Part shown: piece by piece, positions 50,615 through 61,680 of the stretch | Layout of the letters: each line of letters opens with the position of its first letter | Position numbering within the stretch: the first letter of the stretch is position 1 | Assembly: GCA_029582165.1 (NCBI GenBank) | Contig: CM055881.1 | Coordinates: 26,530,094-26,594,093, forward strand | Source of the DNA: Portulaca oleracea | Taxonomy: Eukaryota > Streptophyta > Magnoliopsida > Caryophyllales > Portulacaceae | Length of the DNA: 64,000 bases | Reading direction: 5' to 3' | Made by a program: the position numbers and the translations under genes | The notes under the pieces: model-generated | Database searches by the model: none | What the model saw: the letters and a program-made list of their open reading frames with translations, nothing else | What the model was told of the DNA's origin: nothing

Positions 50615-53600
50615 TTTGGAAGAAAAACCTGGTGACTTTGTCCCTCTCATTTAGCCAAGTGACCTTAGAGCGCTACCTCCAGTACAAGTCCGCATGTATA
50701 AGTGTCTCTTCACAGTTGCCCATCACCTGAAAATATCCAGCAATGGCAGACTTATCCAGACCTACATTATGTAAGTCCTATTGAATCTCGCTCACTTGGT
50801 CCAATTTCTCATGAAGGTGGCCATGCTGCAACTGCTTCCATTGTTGGCACCATGTCTGACATTTGTACCTTGCTTCCTTCAACATTTGGACCAGGTTATA
50901 CATGAGACTACCGGATCCAGCATTTTTGACCCAACCTTCAGCCACCAAACTACATTACTCTTCAACGTGCAAAGCTCAAGCCTCAATTCTATATCCCTTA
51001 TGTTGCCTACCAGATTTGAGTTGATTATTCGTGTGTACCAATATAGGCGAGTGATCGGAGAACAACATGGGTAGAAATTGAAGATAAGCATCCGGGAAGC
51101 AGGAAGCCTGTCAACATTTAAATAACCTTTGACCAGGGTTTCCCACACAACTTGATCATCACGCCTTCGATTAGTCCAAGTGAAGGGGGCTAGCTCCAGT
51201 GGAAGGTATGTCACAAAGGCCCAAGCTGAACCTCCATTATTGAAACTCAACCTGTCCTAGAATCACCATATCCCCCCCCCCCCCAATTTTTTGAGCTACA
51301 AATTCAACTTGGTTGAAATCACCTAGTAGGGCAATCGGGCCTTGATATGTTTGGCAGAGGGAAGTAATAGTACTCAACACAGATGGACGATACTGTACTT
51401 GGGCATGACCATAAACTAGACACAAGTACCACATAAAACCCCCAGCTTCAGTTACACTACATTCGGACTACAAAATAAACGGACAACATCTAGACCTTGT
51501 TACAAAATACAGTGATCCCTCCACTACGACCATTAAGATCAACTCCACCAACTAAGTTAAAATGAAAACAACGAAAATGAGAAGACACAGACACTACCGA
51601 AGTCATACTTTCAAACAAACACAACACATCAGGGGCTTGATGCCGGAAAATCCAGCGGACATAAGGAACCACCGAGGTTTCAACCGCCCCAATACCTCGG
51701 CAATTCCATGCACTGATCTTCATCCAGAAGGAGGGGGTTGTTTGAGGCTTGCCCCCGCCATTGCCTCCTCCGCACCAGCAGAGGGTTGTAGTTGGTTCAG
51801 TATCTAATTATTCTGTAACGCCACCAGGTTACTAACCACTAGATTAAGCTAATGATACACCTAACCCAATGATTAGCAGCGGATAATCACCTGGGAGTAT
51901 TACCACCGTCCACGAAGGTGGACAAGGCTAAGACTAAAACCCAACAAAACAACCAAAACATAAATCACTACAACCTTTTATCATCAAGACAGAACTTAAC
52001 AGGAACCACCTCAAGACAACATAACACAACCCAATAAAACTTATACAAGCCAAAAAGTCACAAGTTTCTCTTAAGTCTTTCATAAGGAGTCTTTAACCAC
52101 CTTCAACCCCCTTTTCGAAGTTTTATGTTTTCGTTTTAGGAATCTCGGCGAAGGAGAAAGGAAAATTGTCTATGGACAGCTCATGACTCGTACTCAAACT
52201 TTTATTTTCATCACAATTGATTTGAGCATGGGAAAGGGTCGGATTTTGACCAACAATACAGGCAGTCCCAAAACCGATTAGTATAACTCACGATATCGCT
52301 TCCCGAAAGACGCTAGTCGACATTTGCAAGTTCTGGGCAGATTAGGTGTTTGAGTGTTTTGACCCTCTTAATCATGTTTTTGGCCCTTGAGGTTAACTGT
52401 AAAGTTGTAGGGCGTGTTTTAAGCTTTCCGGAAAGTCCTCTTATGCAACATTACGATGTCTATAGTGATTAGTAACCTGGGGGCGTTACATATTCCCAGC
52501 AGGAAAGGTTGTTTGATGCCATTGTTTGAGCCTCTTTGCAATGTTGACATACATATCTCCTTGATCAAACCCCAATATATCCAACGAGAGCACGACATGG
52601 TCGGATTGAGCCTTCCGCTTCAAGCGTTGAAGGGACGTATGGCATCAACCAAAGTACCCAGGTTGCTTGCACTATTTGCACGTCGACTCCTGCAATAACT
52701 GGACTAAATTGGCTGTATAGTTGAAGTCATCTTTTTGAACTCCAGTAGCTTTTGCCTCGACACACCAGACCGCCCAACATCAACGTCCATTAGATGAGCC
52801 TCAAGCATAGGGTGTATGGTGAGTCCCGCAAAGAAGCATTGACCCATTGGTGTACGAGATTCATTGGAACTGGTAGGCACCCCTATAGTTGATACTGGTC
52901 GCAGCGGGCCAGCCACGGGAAAAGAAGCAGTAGGAGTAACCTCAGTCTCGTGCCCTAGCGATAAGATTGTGTTGACGCTTTGGCCTGACATGGAGATCCC
53001 CCCAAGACCCAGATCGGACACCCTGTATTTACGTGGAAGAGCAGAACCGACAATCTCCTTACCCTTAGATCCCAAGAGCGGATAAAAAATTGGAGGAACA
53101 GTGTCTATTTCCAAAAGAGTCAAAGCCTCCCCACCTGGGGCCGCTATACGGAAAGGCTGTCTAGAAGAGGAGCCCACTTCAAGATACGGTTTCGGCCCCT
53201 GTGCTGAGTGGACTAGCCAACTGAAAAGACTTCCCCAAGCATGGGCGACCTAGGGTCTGCATGAACAAAGGTTGTTGCATGGCTAGGGTTACGTCCCTAG
53301 AAGGTTTTGTTGAAATCCACATAATGAGGTGGTAACTTCGGGAGGTACATCAGTGGTCCAACAGATGAAAGCATCGGTACCGATGAATCAGACCGGTTTT
53401 CGGTGTCATCGGTGGGGAGGACGGTGTTGGTGAAGATTTGAAACGCCGTCTGTTCGGAGGACCCTTCAGAACTTCTAGTTCGCCACCAACCAAGTGGGTA
53501 GTAGTATAAGGTGGGATAGGGGGGTATACCATGATTTTGTTAGTATAGAATGAGAAGTAAACCCATGCCCTTCCGATGACATTAACCTGGTGGAGATACC

Positions 53601-54343
53601 CGTTATGGCTTCTTCCAACGACAAAGGACATGAAAAGGTCGCGATGACCAACCAAACCAAAATTTTTACAAAAGAAGAAAATATTTTCGTACCTGAAGCG
53701 TACCCAAACCGGTGAGTTATCATCATCCATCACGAACATACCCGGTAGAAGAGGTTGGCGGAGGTCCACCTCAACTTTGATCTGAATGTGGTCGCTAATA
53801 AAGTCACATTCATATGGGAGACCATAGTCTTCTATCTCACCAAGGACTGGCTGATGAGTACGTAGGACATGCCTCCAACGATGTTTGAAAGGTAAACCCA
53901 GTAGGTAGACGAACCCAGAGAGAAGTCAAATTAAAATCCATAGCCTCCAGGTTTGCATGTGCACCGCATGACTTCAAGATGAGCAACGAGTCGTCGATGG
54001 CCAAATTTTTGGCCATCAAGAGGAGATATTTATCTCCCTAGTTCCCTACTTGGATGAGAAATAATTTCCTGTCGCTCCCTATCCTCTCCACAGATAGACT
54101 CCCTTGTAGGCGCCAAAAATTCCGCCCCAACTCCGCGATCTTGTAGGGTGTCCATGTTTTCGGATCATGAACAAACCAAAGAAAGGAGTGCTCCCACTGG
54201 AAAACAAAAGAGGGAGGTGGCGATGGAAACCTTAGAATCGCGCCCGTATGGTTGAGACTGAAAGTTTTCCTTGCAGTGATGTTGGCCGTTGCTTGTTGTT
54301 TGTGAGAGTAGGGCTTGAAGGCAGAGAACTGGGAACCCATCAT
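50615..54343 (-). pseudogene. L1-type LINE relic with ORF1 and endonuclease, RT missing
   Basis: ORF1 pieces: a start at 54343, a DUF4283-like region with LILKSCG and FNLTSLWVRLP (53837-54019), then a zf-CCHC_4-like region with VWVRFRYENI and a degenerate knuckle (53350-53769), and a Ser/Pro-rich tail (52704-53177). ORF2 starts MKISAWNCRGIG (51723), continues with LLGDFNQVEF and FTWTNRR (endonuclease), and ends near 50615 at a segment (WLNERDKVTRFF) that normally precedes the RT. A short ORF1-type frame ends in TGA overlapping the ORF2 ATG (ATGA). Several frameshifts and a solo LTR interrupt it. LINEs usually lose the 5' end, so loss of the 3' half is unusual. Confidence 0.88.
51814..52490. 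repeat. Solo LTR, 677 bp, TATTC target duplication
   Basis: It begins TGTAACGCCACCAGGTTACT and ends AGTAACCTGGGGGCGTTACA, with perfect 5-bp repeats TATTC at 51809-51813 and 52491-52495. The unusually long terminal inverted match (about 20 bp) is notable for an LTR. It sits between ORF1 and ORF2 of the LINE relic and is therefore younger than it. Confidence 0.88.
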
Positions 54344-54832
54344 TTTTCTTTTTTTTTTTTTTTTTTACGACGATGCGAGGGATGTAGATTGCTGTGTGCA
54401 TGGATGGTATGCTATATATAGCCATGACAAGAGAATGGTCGGTGATGGTTAATACCCGGGAAGCACACGGAACCGACGAATATCATAAATTAAAGGTCTG
54501 AGCCTGTAAAATGCAGGAACTAATATCGGAACTGCCACTTTCTCTCCTAGAACACGTAATCAATCCTTCTAGCTAGTTTAAAAGAGACAATGAAATGCAG
54601 GAAGAAATGAGATATAAGGCAGTGATTTGCAAAAATCGCCGGCGACTGCATGACGCATGCTTGAAGAAGAGCGTCCACTGCAAAGGAGTTAATGTTTCAC
54701 TTAATGTAACGCCCCGGCCCCTTCCTGGGCCGCAGACATTACCGATAACGACTTCAAGGATCGCTGACTGGCCCCCACAAATCACCACGAGTCTTTCCAG
54801 CATACTTCGTCCTCGCTCACACGCTGCCTAGG

Positions 54833-54915
54833 AAAACTTCCCAGGAGGTCACCAATCCTAAGACTACTCCAGCCAAGCACGTTTAACTGAGGAGTTCCCA
54901 ACGGATGAGTTACCA
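54833..54915 (-). other. 5S rRNA-like segment in Cassandra LTR 1
   Basis: The minus strand matches the 3' two-thirds of plant 5S rRNA: GAACTCCTCAGTTAA, GTGCTTGGCTGGAGTAGTCT and GGTGACCTCCTGGGAAG. It has changes relative to the other two copies (for example GATTGGTGACC for GATGGGTGACC). Confidence 0.9.
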
Positions 54916-55262
54916 TAAAAGAAGGTGCACCTTAGTGATATGAGTAGTCATTTCAATCCTTTTAAGCCACACTTTAACCACATATCTGGGGTGTTACAAT
55001 CACCCCCACTTAAGCGCACAACGTTCTCGTTGTGCCATAATCCATTCCAAAATCTTTGCCCCGCTAGGTGACTGCCCATGGATCTCTCGTCCACTGGTGC
55101 AGCTCACGGTCGCGGGTCGGCTTTGATACCATCTGTAACGCCTCGGCCCCTCCCAGGCCGCGGACATTACCGATAACTGCTTCAAGGATCGCTGACTGGC
55201 CCCACAAATCACAACGAGACTTTACAGCGTGCTTCGTCCTCGCTCACACGCTACTTGGGAAA

Positions 55263-55350
55263 ACTTCCCAAGAGGCCACCCATCCTGAGACTACTCCCAG
55301 CCAAGCACGCTCAACTGAGGAGTTCCCAACAGATGAACTACCATAAAAGA
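55263..55350 (-). other. 5S rRNA-like segment in Cassandra LTR 2
   Basis: Minus strand: GGGAACTCCTCAGTTGAGCG, TGCTTGGCTGGGAGTAGTCT, then GGATGGGTGGCCTCTTGGGA. These correspond to the 5S internal control region, with a few substitutions. Confidence 0.9.
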
Positions 55351-55690
55351 AAGTCCACCTTGGTGATATGAGTAGTCATTTCAATCCTTTTAAGCCACAC
55401 TTTAACCACATATTTGAGGTGTTACAATCACCCCCACTTAAGCGCACAATGTCCTCGTTGTGCCACAATCCATTCCAGAATCTTTGCCCCGCTAGGTGAC
55501 TGCCCAAGGATCCCCCGTCCACTAGCGCAGCTCACGGTCGCAGGTCAGCTCTAATACCATCTGTAACGCCCCGGCCCCCTTCCGAGCCACGGACATTGTC
55601 GACAACGGCTTCAAGGATCGCTGACTGGCCCCACAAATCACCACGAGTCTTTCCAGCGTGCTTCGTCCTCGCTCACACGCTGCCTGGGAA

Positions 55691-55772
55691 ACTTCCCAGG
55701 AGGTCACCCATCCTGAGACTACTCCCAGCCAAGCACGCTTAACTGAGGAGTTCCCAACGGATGAGCTACCAT
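55691..55772 (-). other. 5S rRNA-like segment in Cassandra LTR 3
   Basis: Best preserved copy. Minus strand: GGGAACTCCTCAGTTAAGCG, TGCTTGGCTGGGAGTAGTCT and GGATGGGTGACCTCCTGGGA, very close to plant 5S rRNA including the C-box region used by TFIIIA and RNA polymerase III. Whether it still drives pol III transcription is not shown by sequence alone. Confidence 0.92.
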
Positions 55773-56137
55773 AAAAGAAGGTGCCCCTTGGTGATATGAA
55801 TAGTCATTTCAATCCTTTTAAGCCACACTTTAACCACATATCTGGGGTGTTACACTTAACTACGGTGGATATCGGTCTTGTCAGCCCATTGGACAAGCTA
55901 AGGGAGATTTGGTGGTTGGGAAGTTAAAGGACAAGGAAGAAGACACGTCACAGAATAGTAAATGAAGCGGTGTAGTGGAGTAAGTGAACAGAGGAAGAAG
56001 GGAGGTGTTTAGGTGAGAGCCTCTCTCACTTCTTTCTCTCACTAAAAGGAGAGCAAACTTTTGTAAAACATGTATTTCTTTACAGACTATGCCTGATATA
56101 ATTCTTGCTTGTTATAATATATTTTTCTTTACAGTAT

Positions 56138-56528
56138 GCTTTGTTGTTAGAGGGGGATGGGAGGGAAGGGGAGAAAAAGGGAGGGGATCTATTTCTATTT
56201 TGTTGGATTATAAGTGGAAGGGAATGAGGGGTAAGAAGAGTTAATTGTTGTGTTTGGATTAGAACAGGGAGGGAATGAGGGGGGAGGGAGTGGAGAAAAA
56301 TGAAGTAGTTATTATATTAATAAAATTATTTTCTTTTTTTCATACATAATAAGTTCTCCTCCCCTCTCATCCCATCTGTTAACCCTCGTATTGAGGTTAA
56401 TGAAAAGGGGGTTAATGGATGAGAATGAAGGTAAATTATGGTTCCCCTCCCCTCCTATTTATTTTTCCAAACAAGGGCAGATGAAGTTATTTATCTCTTT
56501 CCCCTCACTTCCGCTCCCATAGTAGTTA
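56138..56528. mobile_element. Second copy of the G-rich MITE
   Basis: It shares order and sequence with 36962-37408: TTAGAGGGGGATGGGAGGGA at the left, GAAGTAGTTATTATATTAAT and GGTTAATGAAAAGG inside, and CCCCTCACTTCCGCTCCC at the right. It is more diverged at the ends, and I found no target duplication. Confidence 0.75.
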
Positions 56529-56613
56529 TATTCAACTTCAGTTTACGTCGTTTGATTAAGCTAATTTGATTCGATTTTCAATTTAAATCGAAAGCATATT
56601 GTTTTCAATTTAT

Positions 56614-57117
56614 GGTGTGTTTGGTGTAAAGAAAAACAGTTTTTTAGGAAAATGGTTTTCCTTGTAAAATGATTTTCTTAGAAAATGAATTTTCATTTGA
56701 TATTTTCCTGGAAAACGATTTTCATCTGTTTGACAATAAGGAGATTAAAATGTGTATGTAAGAGAGAGTCGTCAGTCGTGGAGAAGGAGAGAGAGAAAGA
56801 AGAGATAGATAGATACATCGATGGATACAGAGAGATTAATTAAAAAGAATGCATGAGAGAAAGTGGTGGAGAGAGAGCCTAAAACGGGTATATGACAGAG
56901 AGTGATGCGCAGAGAGAAAAATGAGAGAGACAAATATTCAAATTGGGGCGTGAGAGAGAAAAAATGGAGAGAGAACGAAAGAAGTGAAAGAGAGAAGGTG
57001 AGAGAGAAGGAGAAAATGATTTTCACTAGTATGAAGTAAAGAAAATATTTTTCAAAGTGGCGGAGAAAATCATTTTTTTGAAAAATAATTTTCTCCATTT
57101 TTCATTTACCAAAGGCC
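56614..57117. mobile_element. TIR MITE with GA-rich interior
   Basis: The left arm GGTGTGTTTGGTGTAAAGAA ... GGAAAATGGTTTTCC and the right arm ...TTTCATTTACCAAAGGCC are imperfect inverted repeats, with TTTTCC/GGAAAA words spread along both. The middle (56760-57010) is a (GA)n-like purine tract. The ends resemble hAT or Harbinger MITEs. The 108-codon frame across it is low complexity. Confidence 0.65.
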
Positions 57118-57175
57118 GAAAAACAATTCAAAGGTCAGTTTTTGCTTTTTTCAATTTGATCTTGAGCCGGTACTC

Positions 57176-58110
57176 TGTAGGAGGCAAAAATTTGTCGGCA
57201 AATCGGAAAATGACACGTGGAAAATAATTTAAATTTATTTAGCTGTCACGTGTTAAATTAATTACGGCGGTCCATTTAATTAAATTTTAAATGGAAATAT
57301 ATAATGACCAATAGCATCGCGATACGTGTCAATTATTATGCAGAAAATCATAATTATTTCTTTATTTTAAATAAAGGGATAATTAATGGGCCCAAGCCCA
57401 AAGTCGACTCAAACCCTAGGCAACCCTAGGCCTCCAGAGCCTATAAATAGGAGTCTTCTCCCTCATTTTCAACACACTCTGCAGTCTACCCCGGCGGCAT
57501 TCAGCATTCTGCACCCCAGAGGTTTCAGAAGATCAAACTGCCAGCAGTCTCCAGCTACCAAGCGCCAAGGATCGAAGTCTACAAAAGCTCAAGATCGAGT
57601 CTTCAAGCTTCCACCACATCAAGATCAAGAACTGCTTCAGAGTTCTTCACTAAGACCTGCAAAGCCTTCAGAAGATCGAACTACAAGCGACCTCCAGCTA
57701 TCAAGCGCCAAGGACCAACACCTGCTAGTTCGACATCTTCTATTCTTCTCATCAAAGACTGCAGTCATCTTCTTCGTTTGGTTCGTCGATCGAGATCAAG
57801 CACTCAAGCTCTCGCATCCAAGAACCTGAAGAACTACTGCTTAAGATCTTCAGCTATCAAGCAAGGATCAACGTTCAAGACCTTCAACTCAAGAATTGCT
57901 ACAAGAGTTCTTCATCTAGACCTGCATTTGAGATCGAGATCAAGTGTCCGCGCCCTCGGCTCACCCAAATTTCAGGAGATCGAATCAGAGGACTACTTTA
58001 TTGTATTTAATACAGAGATTGTACCCAAAATTCTTTGAAATTAATACAATTATATTTGTTCATTAATTTCTTGTGTTTATTTATTTTAGACCCAGAAATT
58101 TGTGTTTACA
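57176..58110 (+). repeat. Solo LTR, 935 bp, TACTC target duplication
   Basis: It begins TGTAGGAGGCAAAAA and ends TTGTGTTTACA, with perfect TACTC repeats at 57171-57175 and 58111-58115. A TATA-type box GCCTATAAATAGGAG at about 57438-57452 gives plus orientation, and an ACGTGTC motif occurs near 57325. The 147- and 86-codon frames inside are Ser/Gln-rich transcribed LTR sequence without domains. Confidence 0.88.
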
Positions 58111-58198
58111 TACTCGTTGATACCGACAAGGAGTAAAAAAAAAGTTAAGAACAAGACATTGGATCAGACAGAGTTTGGTGAATGGATTGGAATTCTAA

Positions 58199-59280
58199 GG
58201 GCTTGTTTGGAGAGAAAAGTGGAATGAGTTGGGTATGGAATTAGAATCCTACGGGGTTGGGTATGGAATTAGAACCCTGAAATGAAAGTGTTTGGTGAGC
58301 AGTGGAATGGAATCAAAGCTATAGATATAGTATTTATAATAATAATAATAATAATGATAATAATAAATTATTATTATTATTATTATTATTATTATGACAA
58401 TAATAAAATTTTAATAATTAATAATTAATAATTATCAATTATTAATTAGTTATTATTACATATTAAGTAATAATATTATTACTATAAATTATAAATTATT
58501 ATTTTTTATTAATTAATAACTATTATCTATGGAAAATAATTAACTATAATAATTCTTAATTAATTTTTAATTGTTGACATTTGTATCAATTAGTAATTTT
58601 ATTATATTAATTATTAATAATTATAATTAATTATTAATTATTAATAATTATAATTAATTATTATTTATAATAATTATCAATTATTATTAACTAATTATAA
58701 TAATTACTTATTATTAATATATATGTTTATTATTAATTTTTAACTATTAATTACTAATTTTTATATTACTAAATTACTAATTATTATAAATTATTTTTAA
58801 TTAATAACATTTAATAATTAATTATTAGTAATAATTATTAATATTTACATTTATAATAATTATTATTAATAATTATAATTATAATTATAATTATTATAAT
58901 TATTATTATTAATTTTTATAATTATTATAATAATTATTATTAATTATTAATTATTAATTATTAATTATAATAATAATTATTATTAATTATTAATAATTAT
59001 TTTTATTATAATTATTATGATGATGATTATTATTATTATTTATTAAAATAATTATCATTATTATTATTATTATTATTATTGGTTTTGTTGTTGTTGTGAA
59101 AGAAAAGGGATAGCTTATTCACCCCACATTTGGGAGGTTTCTAATCCCCCTATTTGGGAGGGATAGGAAATCTCCAGGGATTGCAATTCCATTCCAGAAA
59201 CTGCTCTCCAAACAGAAAAAACAGAAATTATAACCAATTCCTACTCAATTTCATTCCTGTTTTGTTCACCAAACGGGCCC
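58199..59280. mobile_element. Tourist-like (PIF/Harbinger) element immediately upstream of the exonuclease gene
   Basis: The ends are GGGCTTGTTTGG and CCAAACGGGCCC, inverted, with TAA on the left and AAA on the right as a nearly matching 3-bp target site. Inner arms share GGAAT and ATTCC words. The interior (58330-59080) is almost pure TTA/ATA simple sequence. It ends 80 bp before the gene's ATG. Confidence 0.7.
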
Positions 59281-59360
59281 AAAGGGTTTGCTGCTGGGTG
59301 CTATTATTACATAAGGGTCAAAATATAGATTTCACAATCATTGGGTTCGTCACTGTTCCG

Positions 59361-61159
59361 ATGGATCATCGAAAGCCATTATCCATCTACTGGGTTGCCA
59401 CCACCGACTCGCCCGAGTTCGCCCTTCTGAGTTGGGCACTGACTAACTCATCAATCGTCGCCCTCGATGCTGAATGGAAGCCGGTTCGTAGTCATGGAGC
59501 TCAAACCCACAAGAGCGATTCCAGCCAAGAAGCCATTGCTGCATTTCCCCCTGTTTCCCTCCTCCAACTCGCTTTCCGACTCACTGAGTTTCCCACCTCT
59601 ACTGAGTTCAAGGAGGACGACTCGCCTGTTTTTCTCCTCGACTTGCAATCTATCCCCCTCGTCTCAATTTACGCCCAGTTGAAAGAGATGTTTGTTTCTC
59701 CGCAAATTTTGAAATTGGGGTTTCGATTTAAGCAGGATTTGATGTATTTATCTTCTACATTTTGTTCCCAAGGTTGTGAGCCTGGCATTGATACGGTAAG
59801 CTCAATGTCTTTTATATTAAAGAATTTGTCGATTGAATACTTAAAGATCGCCGCTTGAATTTGTAAAGAAGTCTTGTTTTGGTTATTTGCAGGGTGATGA
59901 AAATATAGAATTTCGATTTTTCTGGGGTTAATTATGTATACTTGATTGTTTTCTTTGTTATGACAGTACAATGTATATTCTGCTTGAAATTATTTATGGG
60001 TATTGGGGTTGATTTGCTTGTTTAAATGCATTAAGTTTAGGTTATCTCAAAGTATTGAGAAGTGTTGTTTGTAGAGATTATCTTTTTGCTCAGTGGTGTT
60101 TGGCTTTGAAATTTGGATAGGTGGAACCATTTATTGACATCTCGAGCATTTATCATTTCTTACAACAAAGGAAAGGAAGAAGGGTGTCAAAGGCTACAAA
60201 GAGTTTGGCAACCATCTGCGAGGAATTGTTAGGTGTGTCTCTTTCAAAGGTAAACTTTATTTGTATTACTCGTATTCAATTGTATGCTTTTGGATTGCTT
60301 AACACTGTGGTGGTTTGTTGTTTCTTTTGAGCATCTATGAATTATTTAACAGTAAGTTATGGATCAGAGTTTCCTTTGTGACCTACCGTGTTATCATTTG
60401 GCGTTTTGTCTAGGCTAGCTCTTGAGATTATACTATGAAAATGGGACCTACTCCCTCCGTTCCACAACAATTGTTGCTTTTCATTTTCTTTTTTCAAAGT
60501 TGTTTTAAGTTTTTTCAACTTTGAACTGTAGTTTATCCAAATATTTATTAATTTATTATATAAAACTACTGTCATTAACTTTGTAGTGAAAAGGAACTTT
60601 CATTGGAACATATAGTAATAGAAAATGATGATCACAGTGTTGTAGTAGAGACTCCTAAAAGTCAAAAAAATAGTTATTATGAAACCGAGGAGTGTTTAGA
60701 TAAAATGAGACCTTCAATCCTATATGGCATGCTTTCTTCAAAGGAAATCAAAGCATAGGCTTATATGCAACTTTCAATGTTTTTATCTGCATACTTGTGC
60801 AGGGAGTGTGCAATGAGTTTGCACCTCCTGCACTTTATAGGAGAAACAGATGTAGCCATGGCATGAAGTCAAATTTACCCTTTGTTACAGATATGCTGTT
60901 AGGGGTTAATTAGTGAAAAAAAGTAGGGATTGGATTAGTTGTTTCTTTTATATTGCAAAGTCTTTCACATGTTTGCATGTTTTTCTTTACAATTTTATGC
61001 CAGGAACTTCAATGTAGTGATTGGTCCATTCGCCCCCTTACGGAGGAGCAGAGAATGTATGCAGCACTAGATGCGCATTGTCTACTTGATATATTTTCAA
61101 TCTTCCAAGACAAGATTGATAAAGAAGGTCCGTCAAGCCTGGTATTGGACATTTCTTGA
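59361..61159 (+). CDS. DnaQ-like 3'-5' exonuclease domain protein (exons 1-3)
   Basis: Exons 59361-59795, 60121-60249 and 61004-61159 join in frame (145, 43 and 51 residues plus stop). Exo I is LDAEWKP (Asp/Glu near residue 36), Exo II GFRFKQDLMYL (near 125), and Exo III YAALDAHCLLDIF near the end, so all four catalytic acids of the DEDDy type and the Tyr are present. The family degrades RNA or DNA 3'-5' with two metal ions, as in Werner/Mut-7 relatives. The start at 59361 is preferred because the longer frame begins inside a transposon. Plant relatives I recall continue with a Mut7-C domain; here the last frame stops after LVLDIS, and GT donors before it (61129 or 61142) may lead to exons not visible. 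Confidence 0.85.
60451..60696. mobile_element. Stowaway MITE in intron 2 of the exonuclease gene
   Basis: The left end CTCCCTCCGTTCCACAACAA follows TA. The right end reads ATTATGAAACCGAGGAGTG, inversely related, and TA follows. About 245 bp, non-coding. Confidence 0.8.
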
Positions 61160-61680
61160 TCCATTTATGATTTAATTTCGGTTTTGAGGATAACTTAGGT
61201 TTCTTTTTGTCTCTATTTTTATTGCCTTCTAATTCGTGCATTGAAGCTTGATATCAGAAGTGTGCTCTAAGGAAAATAAATGAACATGCTAATATAGAGT
61301 CTTTGGATTTTTTCTTTTTGCCTGTATCAAATCTGACCAACCCGATACCCGATGAGGATAGAGAGCAAGAAAATTAAGGGAAGGAGTTCAACATCCCCGA
61401 GCTGGACTCAATAAAATATTAGCATCTCTGTGTGTAATTAATAGTAATTCTTAACACTCATCCTCAATGTAATATCCCTATCAAAGGTTTATAAACCCAT
61501 TGTTTACAAGTAAACCTTTCTAATACAAAGCCTAATAGAAATAGGTAACTAATGTAATAATCCTAATGAAACTAGGAAACTATAATATTCTTAATAACGA
61601 TTTACGATGGAATACCTTAACAAATAATGAAATAAAAAAAATACTAATTAGTATTACACAAATTCCAGGTTGAGACCTTT
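61160..61680. other. Region after the third exonuclease exon
   Basis: No further exon recognised. The part from about 61430 has the repetitive AT-rich look of LTR sequence and leads into the Gypsy relic. Confidence 0.4.

Larger units (their letters stand above)
54705..55854 (-). mobile_element. Cassandra TRIM: tandem of three LTRs and two internal domains
   Basis: LTRs of 293-294 bp lie at 54705-54998, 55134-55426 and 55562-55854, separated by two copies of a 135-bp internal domain. Each LTR starts TGTAACGCCYCGGCCC and ends GGTGTTACA in plus reading. Internal domains carry, on the minus strand, a PBS-like TGGTATCAAAGC next to the upstream LTR and a polypurine tract AAGTGGGGGTGAT before the next. 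Perfect CTTAA duplications flank the whole array (54700-54704, 55855-55859). Each LTR holds a 5S-rRNA-like segment, the hallmark of Cassandra. There is no coding capacity. Confidence 0.95.

Noticed and set aside
57386..58038. 147- and 86-codon plus-strand frames
   Set aside because: They sit inside a solo LTR with matching TACTC target duplications, downstream of its TATA box; no domain or homology recognised.
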